Of a stretch of DNA of 64,000 nt, positions 53,451 to 64,000 are shown piece after piece. Origin of the DNA: Hydractinia symbiolongicarpus (taxonomy: Eukaryota > Cnidaria > Hydrozoa > Anthoathecata > Hydractiniidae). The position numbers were made by a program, and so were the translations under genes. Every line of letters starts with the position of its first letter. Position 1 is the stretch's first letter. The notes below the pieces were generated by a model. The model worked only from the letters and a program-made list of their open reading frames with translations. It ran no database searches and was not told where the DNA came from. The DNA lies in assembly GCF_029227915.1 (NCBI RefSeq), contig NC_079883.1:29018001-29082000 (forward strand). Direction: 5' to 3'.

Positions 53451-56400
53451 GACCAATCCTAGCCGTTATTGCGCGCTGAAGAAATAGAGACAGATTCAAA
53501 AACTACCCTTCAATGAAGTTCTAACGGTATCAGTCCGTTTGAGTTACAACGGTTGCGTCACATATTCGTACCAACATGTATTTAGTGATTTTTTTCCGAT
53601 ATTACTAAGTTGTATCGCTTTTAACAGTGAGGCGATTGACTGTGGGACTTAATTGATCTGATTCTGGACTGTGACCTTATAAATGCGATAAATGAGCCAG
53701 TTGGACTCCAAGGAATAACATTCTTCTTAATTCGACATGATTGCTTTGATTCAGCGAGTACACTATGCTCTGTGGTAGCGTTTTTTTAATAATTTAGTTA
53801 AATAAGTCTTTTTTTACTGTGGGACCAATCCTGCCCGTTAGCACGCACTGAAGAAATACAGCCATTCCCAAAAACTAAATCTCATTGATTTTGTGGCGGT
53901 ATCAATCCGTTTGAGATACAACGGCTGCGTCACATACTCGTACCTACATGTATTTACTGACATTTTCCCGATATTACTAAGTTATATCTCTTTCAACAAT
54001 GAAATGATTGAGTGTGGGACTTAATTGAACTAACTTTGGCCTGTGACCTTATAAATGTGATAAGTGAGACAACTGGACTCCAAGAAATAACATTGTTCTT
54101 ACTTTGACATGATTGTTGGAACTCAGCGATTACACTGGGCGCTGTGGAAGCGCTTCATTTAAAAACTTAGATAATTAAGTCATTTTTTACTGTGGGACCA
54201 ATCCTGGCCTTTAACGCGCCCTGAAGAAATAGAGACAGTTTCAAAAACTACCTTTCAATGAAGTTCTAACAGTATCAATCCGTTTGAGTTACAACGGTTG
54301 CGTCACATATTCGTACCAACATGTATTTAGTGATATCTTTCCGATATTACGAAGTTATATCGCTTTTAACAGTGAAACGATTGACTGTGGAACTTAATTG
54401 AAATGACTTTGGACTGAGAACTTATAAATGTGATAAGTGAGCCAACTGGACTCCAAGAAATAACATTCTTCTTAATTTGACATGATTGTCGAAACTCAGC
54501 GATTACACTGGGCGCTGTGGTAACGCTTCATTTAAAAATTAAGATAAAAAATTCAGTTTCTACTGTGGGACCAATCCTAGCCGTTAGCCCGCGCTGAAGA
54601 AATAGAGACAGTTTTAAATGCTACATTTCACTGTCTTTTTAATGGTGTCAGTCCGTTTGAGTTACAACGGTCGGGTCACATATTCGTAAGAACATGTACT
54701 TAGCGATATTTTTCCGATATTACAAAGTTGTATCACTTTTAACAGTGAAAAGATTGACGGTGGGACTTAATTAAACTAACTTTGGACTGTGGCCTGATCA
54801 ATGTGATAAATGAGACAATTGGACTCCAAGAAGTAACATTCTTCTTAATTTGAAATGATTGCCGGAACTCAGCGATTACACTGGGCGCTGTGGTAGCGTT
54901 CATTTAAAAATTTAGATAAATAAGTCATTCTTTACTGTGGGACCAATCCTAGCCGTTATCGCGTGCTGAAGAAAGGGCAACAGTTTCAAAAACTACATCT
55001 CACTTACTTTCTAACGGTGTCAGTCCGTTTAACATACAACGGTTGGGTTACATATTCGTACCAACATGTACTTAGCGATATTTTTCTGACATTACTAGGT
55101 TGCATCGCTTTTAACAGTGAAACGATTGACTGTGGGAGTTAATTGAACTAACTTCGGACTATGACCTGATAAATGTGATAAATGAGACAATTGGACTCCA
55201 AGGAATAACATTCTTCTTAATTCGACATGATTGCTTGGATTCAGCGAGTACACTATGCTCTGTGGTAGCGTTTTTTTAATAATTTAGATAAATAAGTCTT
55301 TTTTACTGTGGGACCAATCCTGGCCGTTAGCACGCACTGAAGAAATACAGCCATTCTCAAAAACTAAATCTCATTGATTTTGTGGCGGTATCAATCCGTT
55401 TGAGATACAACGGCTGCGTCACATACTCGTACCAACATGTATTTACTGACATTTTTCCGATATTACTAAGTTATATCGCAATTAACAATGAAATGATTGA
55501 GTGTGGGATTAATTGAACTAACTTTGGCCTGTGACCTTATAAATGTCATAAGTGAGACAACTGGACTCCAAGAAATAACATTGTTCTTACTTTGACATGA
55601 TTGTTGGAACTCAGCGATTACACTGGGCGCTGTGGAAGCGCTTCATTTAAAAACTTAGATAATTAAGTCATTTTTTACTGTGGGACCAATCCTGGCCTTT
55701 AACGCGCCCTGAAGAAATAGAGACAGTTTCAAAAACTACCTTTCAATGAAGTTCTAACGGTATCAATCCGTTTGAGTTACAACGGTTGCGTCACATATTC
55801 GTACCAACATGTATTTAGTGATTTATTTCCGATATTACTAAGTTGTATCGCTTTTAACAGTGAAGCGATTGACTGTGGGACTTAATTGAACTGATTCTGG
55901 ACTGTGACCTGATAAATGCGATAAATGAGTCAATTGGACTCCAAGAAAATACATTCTTCTTAATTCGACATGATTGCTTGGATTTAGCGAGTACACTATG
56001 CTCTGTGGTAGCGGTTTTTTTGAAAGTTTAGATAAATAAGTCTTTTTTTACTGTGGGACCAACCCTGGCCGTTAGCACGCACTGAAGAAATAGAGACGTC
56101 CTCAAAAACTACATCTCATTGACTTTGTGGCGGTATGAATACGTTTGAGATACAACGGCTGCGTCACATATTCGTACCAACATGTATTTAGTGATATCTT
56201 TCCGATATTACTAAGTTATATCGCTTTTAACAGTGAAACGATTGACTGTGGAACTTAATTGAACTGACTTTGGCCTGTGACCTTATAAATGTGATAAGTG
56301 AGACAACTGGACTCCAAGAAATAACATTGTTCTTACTTTGACATGATTGTTGGAACTCAGCGATTACACTGGGCGCTGTGGAAGCGCTTCATTTAAAAAC

Positions 56401-57089
56401 TTAGATAATTAAGTCATTTTTTACTGTGGGACCAATCCTGGCCGTTATCGCGTGCTGAAGAAAGGGCGACAGTTTCAATAACTACATCTCACTTACTTTC
56501 TAACGGTGTCAGTCCGTTTAACATACAACGGTTGGGTTACATATTCGTACCAACATGTACTTAGCGATATTTTTCTGACATTACTAGGTTGCATCGCTTT
56601 TAACAGTGAAACGATTGACTGTGGGACTTAATTGAACTAACTTCCGACTATGACCTGATAAATGTGATAAATGAGACAATTGGACTCCAAGGAATAACAT
56701 TCTTCTTAATTCGACATGATTGCTTGGATTCAGCTAGTACACTATGCTCTGTGGTAGCGTTTTTTTAATAATTTAGATAAATAAGTCTTTTTTACTGTGG
56801 GACCAATCCTGGCCGTTAGCACGCACTGAAGAAATACAGCCATTCTCAAAAACTAAATCTCATTGATTTTGTGGCGGTATCAATCCGTTTGAGATACAAC
56901 GGCTGCGTCACATACTCGTACCAACATGTATTTACTGACACTTTTCCGATATTACTAAGTTATATCGCATTTAACAATGAAATGATTGAGTGTGGGACTT
57001 AATTGAACTAACTTTGGCCTGTGACCTTATAAATGTGATAAGTGCGCCAACTGGACTCCAAGAATTAACATTGTTCTTACTTTGACATG
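53451..57089. repeat. Mixed HOR zone with 4-mer (1489 bp) copies
   Basis: CAGTCCGTTTAACATACAAC occurs at 55021 and 56510 (offset 1489), with matching flanks. About 53490-54240 matches about 58704-59450 (offset about 5213, 14 monomers). The segment 54320-54740 matches about 26014-26434 (offset 28306). Confidence 0.7.
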
Positions 57090-58577
57090 ATTGTTGGAAC
57101 TTAGCGATTGCACTTGGCGCTGTAGGAGCGCTTCATTTAAAAATTTAGATAAATAAGTCTTTTTTTACTGTGGGACCAATCCTAGCCGTTATTGCGCGCT
57201 GAAGAAATAGAGACAGATTCAAAAACTACCTTTCAATGACGTTCTAACGGTATCAGTCCGTTTAAGTTACAACGGTTGCGTCACATATTCGTACCAACAT
57301 GTATTTAGTGATTTTTTCCCGAGATTACTAAGTTGTATCGCTTTTAATAGTGAGGCGATTGACTGTGGGACTTAATTGAACTGATTCTGGACTGTGACCT
57401 CATAAATGTGATAAATGAGCCAGTTGGATTCCAAGGAATAACATTCTTCTTAATTCGACATGATTGCTTTGATTCAGCGAGTACACTATGCTCTGTGGTA
57501 GCGTTTTTTTAATAATTTAGATAAATCAGTCTTTTTTTACTGTGGGGCCAATCCTGGCCGTTAGCACGCACTGAAGAAATACAGCCATTCTCAAAAACTA
57601 AATCTCATTGATTTTGTGGCGGTATCAATCCGCTTGAGATACAACGGCTGCGTCACATACTCGTACCAACATGTATTTACTGACATTTTCCCGATATTAC
57701 TAAGTTATATCGCTTTAACAATGAAATGATTGAGTATGGGACTAAATTGAACTAACTTTGGCCTGTGACCTTATAAATGTGATAAATGCGCCAAATGGAC
57801 TCCAAGAAATAACATTGTTCTTACTTTGACATGATTGTTGGAACTTAGCGATTGCACTTGGCGCTGTAGGAGCGCTTCATTTAAAAATTTAGATAAATAA
57901 GTCTTTTTTTACTGTGGGACCAATCCTAGCCGTTATTGCGCGCTGAAGAAATAGAGACAGATTCAAAAACTACCTTTCAATGACGTTCTAACGGTATCAG
58001 TCCGTTTAAGTTACAACGGTTGCGTCACATATTCGTACCAACATGTATTTAGTGATTTTTTCCCGAGATTACTAAGTTGTATCGCTTTTAATAGTGAGGC
58101 GATTGACTGTGGGACTTAATTGAACTGATTCTGGACTGTGACTTTATAAATGTGATAAATGAGCCAGTTGGATTCCAAGGAATAACATTCTTCTTAATTC
58201 GACATGATTGCTTTGATTCAGCGAGTACACTATGCTCTGTGGTAGCGTTTTTTTAAATAATTTAGATAAATCAGTCTTTTTTTACTGTGGGGCCAATCCT
58301 GGCCGTTAGCACGCACTGAAGAAATACAGCCATTCTCAAAAACTAAATCTCATTGATTTTGTGGCGGTATCAATCCGCTTGAGATACAACGGCTGCGTCA
58401 CATACTCGTACCAACATGTATTTACTGACATTTTCCCGATATTACTAAGTTATATCGCTTTAACAATGAAATGATTGAGTATGGGACTAAATTGAACTAA
58501 CTTTGGCCTGTGACCTTATAAATGTGATAAATGCGCCAAATGGACTCCAAGAAATAACATTGTTCTTACTTTGACAT
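57090..58577. repeat. Dimer HOR, 744 bp, two copies
   Basis: 57090-57833 and 57834-58577 match at offset 744. Shared private variants: TGTAGGAGCGCTTC, CCCGAGATTAC and GAGTATGGGACTAAATTG. The few differences include GACCTCATAAATG against GACTTTATAAATG. Confidence 0.85.
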
Positions 58578-61500
58578 GATTGTTGGAACTCAGCGATTGC
58601 ACTTGGCGCTGCAGAAGCGCTTCATTTAAAAATTTAGATAAAAAAAGTCATTCGTTACTGTGGGACCAATCCTAGCCGTTATTGCGCGCTGAAGAAATAG
58701 AGACAGATTCAAAAACTACCTTTCAATGAAGTTCTAACGGTGTCAGTCCGTTTGAGTTACAACGGTTGCGTCACATATTCGTACCAACATGTATTTAGTG
58801 ATTTTTTTCCGATATTACTAAGTTGTGTCGCTTTTAACAGTGAGGCGATTGACTGTGGGACTTAATTGATCTGATTCTGGACTGTGACCTTATAAATGCG
58901 ATAAATGAGCCAGTTGGACTCCAAGGAATAACATTCTTCTTAATTCGACATGATTGCTTTGATTCAGCGAGTACACTATGCTCTGTGGTAGCGTTTTTTT
59001 AATAATTTAGTTAAATAAGTCTTTTTTTACTGTGGGACCAATCCTGGCCGTTAGCACGCACTGAAGAAATACAGCCATTCCCAAAAACTAAATCTCATTG
59101 ATTTTGTGGCGGTATCAATCCGTTTGAGATACAACGGCTGCGTCACATACTCGTACCTACATGTATTTACTGACATTTTTCCGATATTACTAAGTTATAT
59201 CGCTTTTAACAATGAAATGATTGAGTGTGGGACTTAATTGAACTAACTTTGGCCTGTGACCTTATAAATGTGATAAGTGAGACAACTGGACTCCAAGAAA
59301 TAACATTGTTCTTACTTTGACATGATTGTTGGAACTCAGCGATTACACTGGGCGCTGTGGAAGCGCTTCATTTAAAAACTTAGATAATTAAGTCATTTTT
59401 TACTGTGGGACCAATCCTGGCCGTTAACGCGCCCTGAAGAAATAGAGACAGTTTCAAAAACTACCTTTCAATGAAGTTCTAACGGTATCAATCCGTTTGA
59501 GTTACAACGGTTGCGTCACATATTCGTACCAACATGTATTTAGTGATTTATTTCCGATATTACTAAGTTGTATCGCTTTTAACAGTGAAGCGATTGACTG
59601 TGGGACTTAATTGAACTGATTCTAGACTGTGACCTGATAAATGCGATAAATGAGTCAATTGGACTCCAAGAAAATACATTCTTCTTAATTCGACATGATT
59701 GCTTGGATTCAGCGAGTACACTATGCTCTGTGGTAGCGGTTTTTTTGAAAGTTTAGATAAATAAGTCTTTTTTTACTGTGGGACCAATCCTGGCCGTTAG
59801 CACGCACTGAAGAAATAGAGACGTCCTCAAAAACTACATCTCATTGACTTTGTGGCGGTATGAATACGTTTGAGATACAACGGCTGCGTCACATATTCGT
59901 ACCAACATGTATTTAGTGATATCTTTCCGATATTACTAAGTTATATCGCTTTTAACAGTGAAACGATTGACTGTGGAACTTAATTGAACTGACTTTGGAC
60001 TGAGACCTTATAAATGTGATAAGTGAGTTAACTGGACTCCAAGAAATAACATTCTTCTTAATTTGACATAATTGTCGAAACTCACCGATTACACTGGGCG
60101 CTGTGGTAACGCTTCATTTAAAAATTAAGATAAAAAATTCAGTTTCTACTGTGGGACCAATCCTAGCCGTTAGCGCGTGCTTAAGAAATAGAAACAGTTT
60201 CAAATACTACATTTCACCGACTTTCTAATGGTGTCAGTCCGTTTGAGTTACAACAGTTGGGTCACATATTCGCACCAACATGTATTTAGCGATATTTTTC
60301 TGATATTGCTAGGTTGCATCGCTTTTAACAGTGAAAAGATTGACGGTGGGACTTAATTAAACTAACTTTGGACTATGACCTGATAAATGTGATAAATAAG
60401 AGAATTGGACTCCAAGAAATAACAATCTTATTAATTTGACATGATTGTCGGAACTCAGCGATTACCCTGGGCGCTGTGGTAGCGCTTCATTTAAAAATTT
60501 AAATAAAAAAGTCATTTTTTACTGTGGGACCAATCCTAGCCGTTATTGCGCGCTGAAGAAATAGAGACAGATTCAAAAACTACCTTTCAATGACGTTCTA
60601 ACGGTGTCAGTCCGTTTGAGTTACAACGGTTGCGTCACATATTCGTACCAACATGTATTTAGTGATTTTTTTCCGATATTACTAAGTTGTGTCGCTTTTA
60701 ACAGTGAGGCGATTGACTGTGGGACTTAATTGATCTGATTCTGGACTGTGACCTTATTAATGCGATAAATGAGCCAGTTGGAATCCAAGGAATAACATTC
60801 TTCTTCATTCGACATGATTGCTTTGATTCAGCGAGTACACTATGCTCTGTGGTAGCGTTTTTTTAATAATTTAGTTAAATAAGTCTTTTTTTACTGTGGG
60901 ACCAATCCTGGCCGTTAGCACGCACTGAAGAAATACAGCCATTCCCAAAAACTAAATCTCATTGATTTTGTGGCGGTATCAATCCGTTTGAGATACAACG
61001 GCTGCGTCACATACTCGTACCTACATGTATTTACTGACATTTTTCCGATATTACTAAGTTATATCGCTTTTAACAATGAAATGATTGAGTGTGGGACTTA
61101 ATTGAACTAACTTTGGCCTGTGACCTTATAAATGTGATAAGTGAGACAACTGGACTCCAAGAAATAACATTGTTCTTACTTTGACATGATTGTTGGAACT
61201 CAGCGATTACACTGGGCGCTGTGGAAGCGCTTCATTTAAAAACTTAGATAATTAAGTCATTTTTTACTGTGGGACCAATCCTGGCCGTTAACGCGCCCTG
61301 AAGAAATAGAGACAGTTTCAGAAACTACCTTTCAATGAAGTTCTAACGGTATCAATCCGTTTGAGTTACAACGGTTGCGTCACATATTCGTACCAACATG
61401 TATTTAGTGATTTGTTTCCGATATTACTAAGTTGTATCGCTTTTAACAGTGAAGCGATTGACTGTGGGACTTAATTGAACTGATTCTGGACTGTGACCTT

Positions 61501-64000
61501 ATAAATGTGAAAAGTGAGACAACTGGACTCCAAGAAATAACATTGTTCTTACTTTGACATGATTGTTGGAACTCAGCGATTACACTGGGCGCTGTGGAAG
61601 CGCTTCATTTAAAAACTTAGATAATTAAGTCATTTTTTACTGTGGGACCAATCCTGGCCGTTAACGCGCCCTGAAGAAATAGAGACAGTTTCAAAAACTA
61701 CCTTTCAATGAAGTTCTAACGGTATCAATCCGTTTGAGTTACAACGGTTGCGTCACATATTCGTACCAACATGTATTTAGTGATTTATTTCCGATATTAC
61801 TAAGTTGTATCGCTTTTAACAGTGAAGCGATTGACTGTGGGACTTAATTGAACTGATTCTGGACTGTGACCTGATAAATGCGATAAATGAGTCAATTGGA
61901 CTCCAATAAAATACATTCTTCTTAATTCAACATGATTGCTTGGATTCAGCGAGTACACTATGCTCTGTGGTAGCGGTTTTTTTGAAAGTTTAGATAAATA
62001 AGTCTTTTTTTACTGTGGGACCAATCCTGGCCGTTAGCACGCACTGAAGTAATAGAGACGTCCTCAAAAACTACATCTCATTGACTTTGTGGCGGTATGA
62101 ATACGTTTGAGATACAACGGCTGCGTCACATATTCGTACCAACATGTATTTAGTGATATCTTTCCGATATTACTAAGTTATATCGCTTTTAACAGTGAAA
62201 CGATTGACTGTGGAACTTAATTGAACTGACTTTGGACTGAGACCTTATAAATGTGATAAGTGAGTTAACTGGACTCCAAGAAATAACATTCTTCTTAATT
62301 TGACATAATTGTCGAAACTCAGCGATTACACTCGGCGCTGTGGTAACGCTTCATTTAAAAATTAAGATAAAAAATTCTGTTTCTACTGTGGGACCAATCC
62401 TAGCCGTTAGCGCGTGCTTAAGAAATAGAAACAGTTTCAAATACTACATTTCACCGACTTTCTAATGGTGTCAGTCCGTTTGAGTTACAACAGTTGGGTC
62501 ACATATTCGCACCAACATGTATTTAGCGATATTTTTCTGATATTGCTAGGTTGCATCGCTTTTAACAGTGAAAAGATTGACGGTGGGACTTAATTAAACT
62601 AACTTTGGACTATGACCTGATAAATGTGATAAATAAGAGAATTGGACTCCAATAAATAAGAATCTTATTAATTTGACATGATTGTCGGAACTCAGCGATT
62701 ACCCTGGGCGCTGTGGTAGCGCTTCATTTAAAAATTTAAATAAAAAAGTCATTTTTTACTGTGGGACCAATCCTAGCCGTTATTGCGCGCTGAAGAAATA
62801 GAGACAGTTTCAAAAACTACCTTTCAATGACGTTCTAACGGTATCAGTCCGTTTGAGTTACAACGGTTGCGTCACATATTCGTACCAACATGTATTTAGT
62901 GATTTATTTCCGATATTACTAAGTTGTATCGCTTTTAACAATGAAATGATTGACTGTGGGACTTAATTGAACTGATTCTGGACTGTGACCTTATAAATGC
63001 GATAAATGAGCCAGCTGGACTCCAAGGAATAACATTCTTCTTAATTCGACATGATTGCTTTGATTCAGAGAGTACACTATGCTCTGTAGTATCGGGTTTT
63101 TTAAAAATTTAGATAAATAAGTCTTTTTATACTGTAGGACCAATCCTGGCCGTTACACGCACTGAAGAAATAGAGCCATTCTCAAAAACTAAATTTCATT
63201 GATTTCGTGGCGGTATCAATCCGTTTGAGATACAACGGCTGCGTCACATATTCGTACCAACATGTATTTACTGACATTTTTCCGATACTACTAAGTTATA
63301 TCGCTTTTAACAATGAAATGATTGAGTGTGGGACTTAATTGAACTAACTTTGGCCTGTGACCTTATAAATGTGATAAGTGCGCCAAATGGACTCCAAGAA
63401 ATAACATTGTTCTTACTTTGACATGATTGTTGGAACTCAGCGATTACACTGGGCCCTGTGGAAGCGCTTCATTTAAAAACTTAGATAATTAAGTCATTTT
63501 TTACTGTGGGACCAATCCTGGCCGTTAACGCGCCCTGAAGAAATAGAGACAGTTTCAAAAACTATCTTTCAATGAAGTTCTAACGGTATCAATCCGTTTG
63601 AGATACAACGGCTGCGTCACATACTCGTACCAACATGTATTTACTGACATTTTTCCGATATTACTAAGTTATATCGCATTTAACAATGAAATGATTGAGT
63701 GTGGGACTTAATTGAACTAACTTTGGCCTGTGACCTTATAAATGTGATAAGTGCGCCAAATGGACTCCAAGAAATAACATTGTTCTTACTTTGACATGAT
63801 TGTTGGAACTTAGCGATTGCACTTGGCGCTGTAGAAGCGCTTCATTTAAAAATTTAGATAAATAAGTCTTTTTTTACTGTGGGACCAATCCTAGCCGTTA
63901 TTGCGCGCTGAAGAAATAGAGACAGATTCAAAAATTACCTTTCAATGACGTTCTAACGGTATCAGTCCGTTTGAGTTACAACGGTCGCGTCACATACTCG
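58578..64000. repeat. Mixed HOR zone to the right edge
   Basis: About 58681-59620 matches 60545-61490 (offset 1864, five monomers). About 59631-60540 matches 61868-62770 (offset 2237, six monomers). A single-monomer duplication (offset 373) covers about 61141-61880. The GACCTGATAAATGCGATAAATGAG variant also links 59631 to 55906 (offset 3725, ten monomers). The array continues past the window. Confidence 0.72.

Larger units (their letters stand above)
2329..64000. repeat. Satellite DNA array, about 372-bp monomer, about 165 copies
   Basis: The anchor TGTGGGACTTAATTGAAC recurs every 371-373 bp. Early anchor TGGGACTT positions are 2331, 2703, 3076, 3448, 3821 and 4193, and the last full one starts near 63700. 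That gives about 165 complete monomers with a mean length near 372 bp plus a partial one. All monomers are in the same orientation. Monomers differ from one another by roughly 10-25% across subfamilies and by under 1% between recent duplicates. No foreign insertion is seen in 61.7 kb, and the right edge of the array is outside the window. The array has no plausible coding content. Confidence 0.98.

Noticed and set aside
2329-64000. CRISPR array or other short-spacer repeat system
   Set aside because: Units are contiguous 372-bp monomers with no unique spacers, and the flank is eukaryotic in character.
2329-64000. CENP-B box (TTCGnnnnAnnCGGG) in the satellite
   Set aside because: The nearest candidate, CTTCGTGGCGGTATCAATCC in A monomers, lacks the required A and CGGG spacing. 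I found no match on either strand by eye.
2329-64000. rDNA spacer or tandem tRNA/5S gene cluster
   Set aside because: No rRNA-like segment, no paired A/B boxes and no T-run terminator at a fixed phase after a structured RNA. The repeat is non-coding throughout.

Overview
The window looks eukaryotic, most likely from an animal with an AT-rich genome. It holds about 2.3 kb of low-copy flanking DNA followed by one uninterrupted satellite array running to the right edge (about 2329-64000). There is no bacterial gene density, operon, rRNA, tRNA or CRISPR. The taxon cannot be fixed from the sequence.

Flank (1-2328). This is AT-rich DNA with a cluster of short degenerate CGCCAAA repeats (380-540), a TA microsatellite (about 617-642) and one candidate gene (673-1520). 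Read continuously, the gene is broken between frames. Two GT...AG introns of 46 and 211 nt would join three open segments into one 196-residue frame ending in a Cys/His-rich tail. An AATAAA signal lies 215 nt downstream. I do not recognise the protein. The rest of the flank has no feature I can support. It ends at an imperfect hairpin that spans the satellite junction.

Satellite (2329-64000). About 165 monomers of 371-373 bp (mean near 372, from anchor positions 2329 and 63700) lie head-to-tail in one orientation, with no inversion, transposon or spacer that I could see. At least five monomer subfamilies (here A-E) can be told apart by fixed variants. They are arranged as a mosaic of higher-order repeats (HORs): a diverged 4-mer (about 1490 bp, 2.3-5.3 kb); a 4-mer of 1478 bp whose first two copies look identical (5.4-9.1 kb); an E-rich shuffled zone (9.1-14.2 kb); a 15-mer of 5572 bp in two tandem copies about 99.6% identical (14.2-25.3 kb), followed by a partial third copy; an E-rich island (28.8-30.6 kb) that repeats sequence 20.4 kb upstream; a dimer of 745 bp (30.6-32.1 kb); a 3-mer of 1118 bp (33.8-36.0 kb); a 13/14-mer block in three copies (36.3-47.9 kb); a 3-mer of 1119 bp in about 3.2 copies (48.6-52.2 kb); and a zone of mixed 2-, 4-, 5-, 6-, 10- and 14-monomer copies (53.4-64 kb).

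Each monomer carries a TATAAATG motif, an A/T-rich tract and short dyads that are intact in some subfamilies and eroded in others. All short ORFs inside the array are by-products of the repeat and are not annotated as genes. The pattern fits repeated unequal exchange and gene conversion, as expected in pericentromeric, centromeric or other heterochromatic DNA. A centromeric role is not shown by the sequence.
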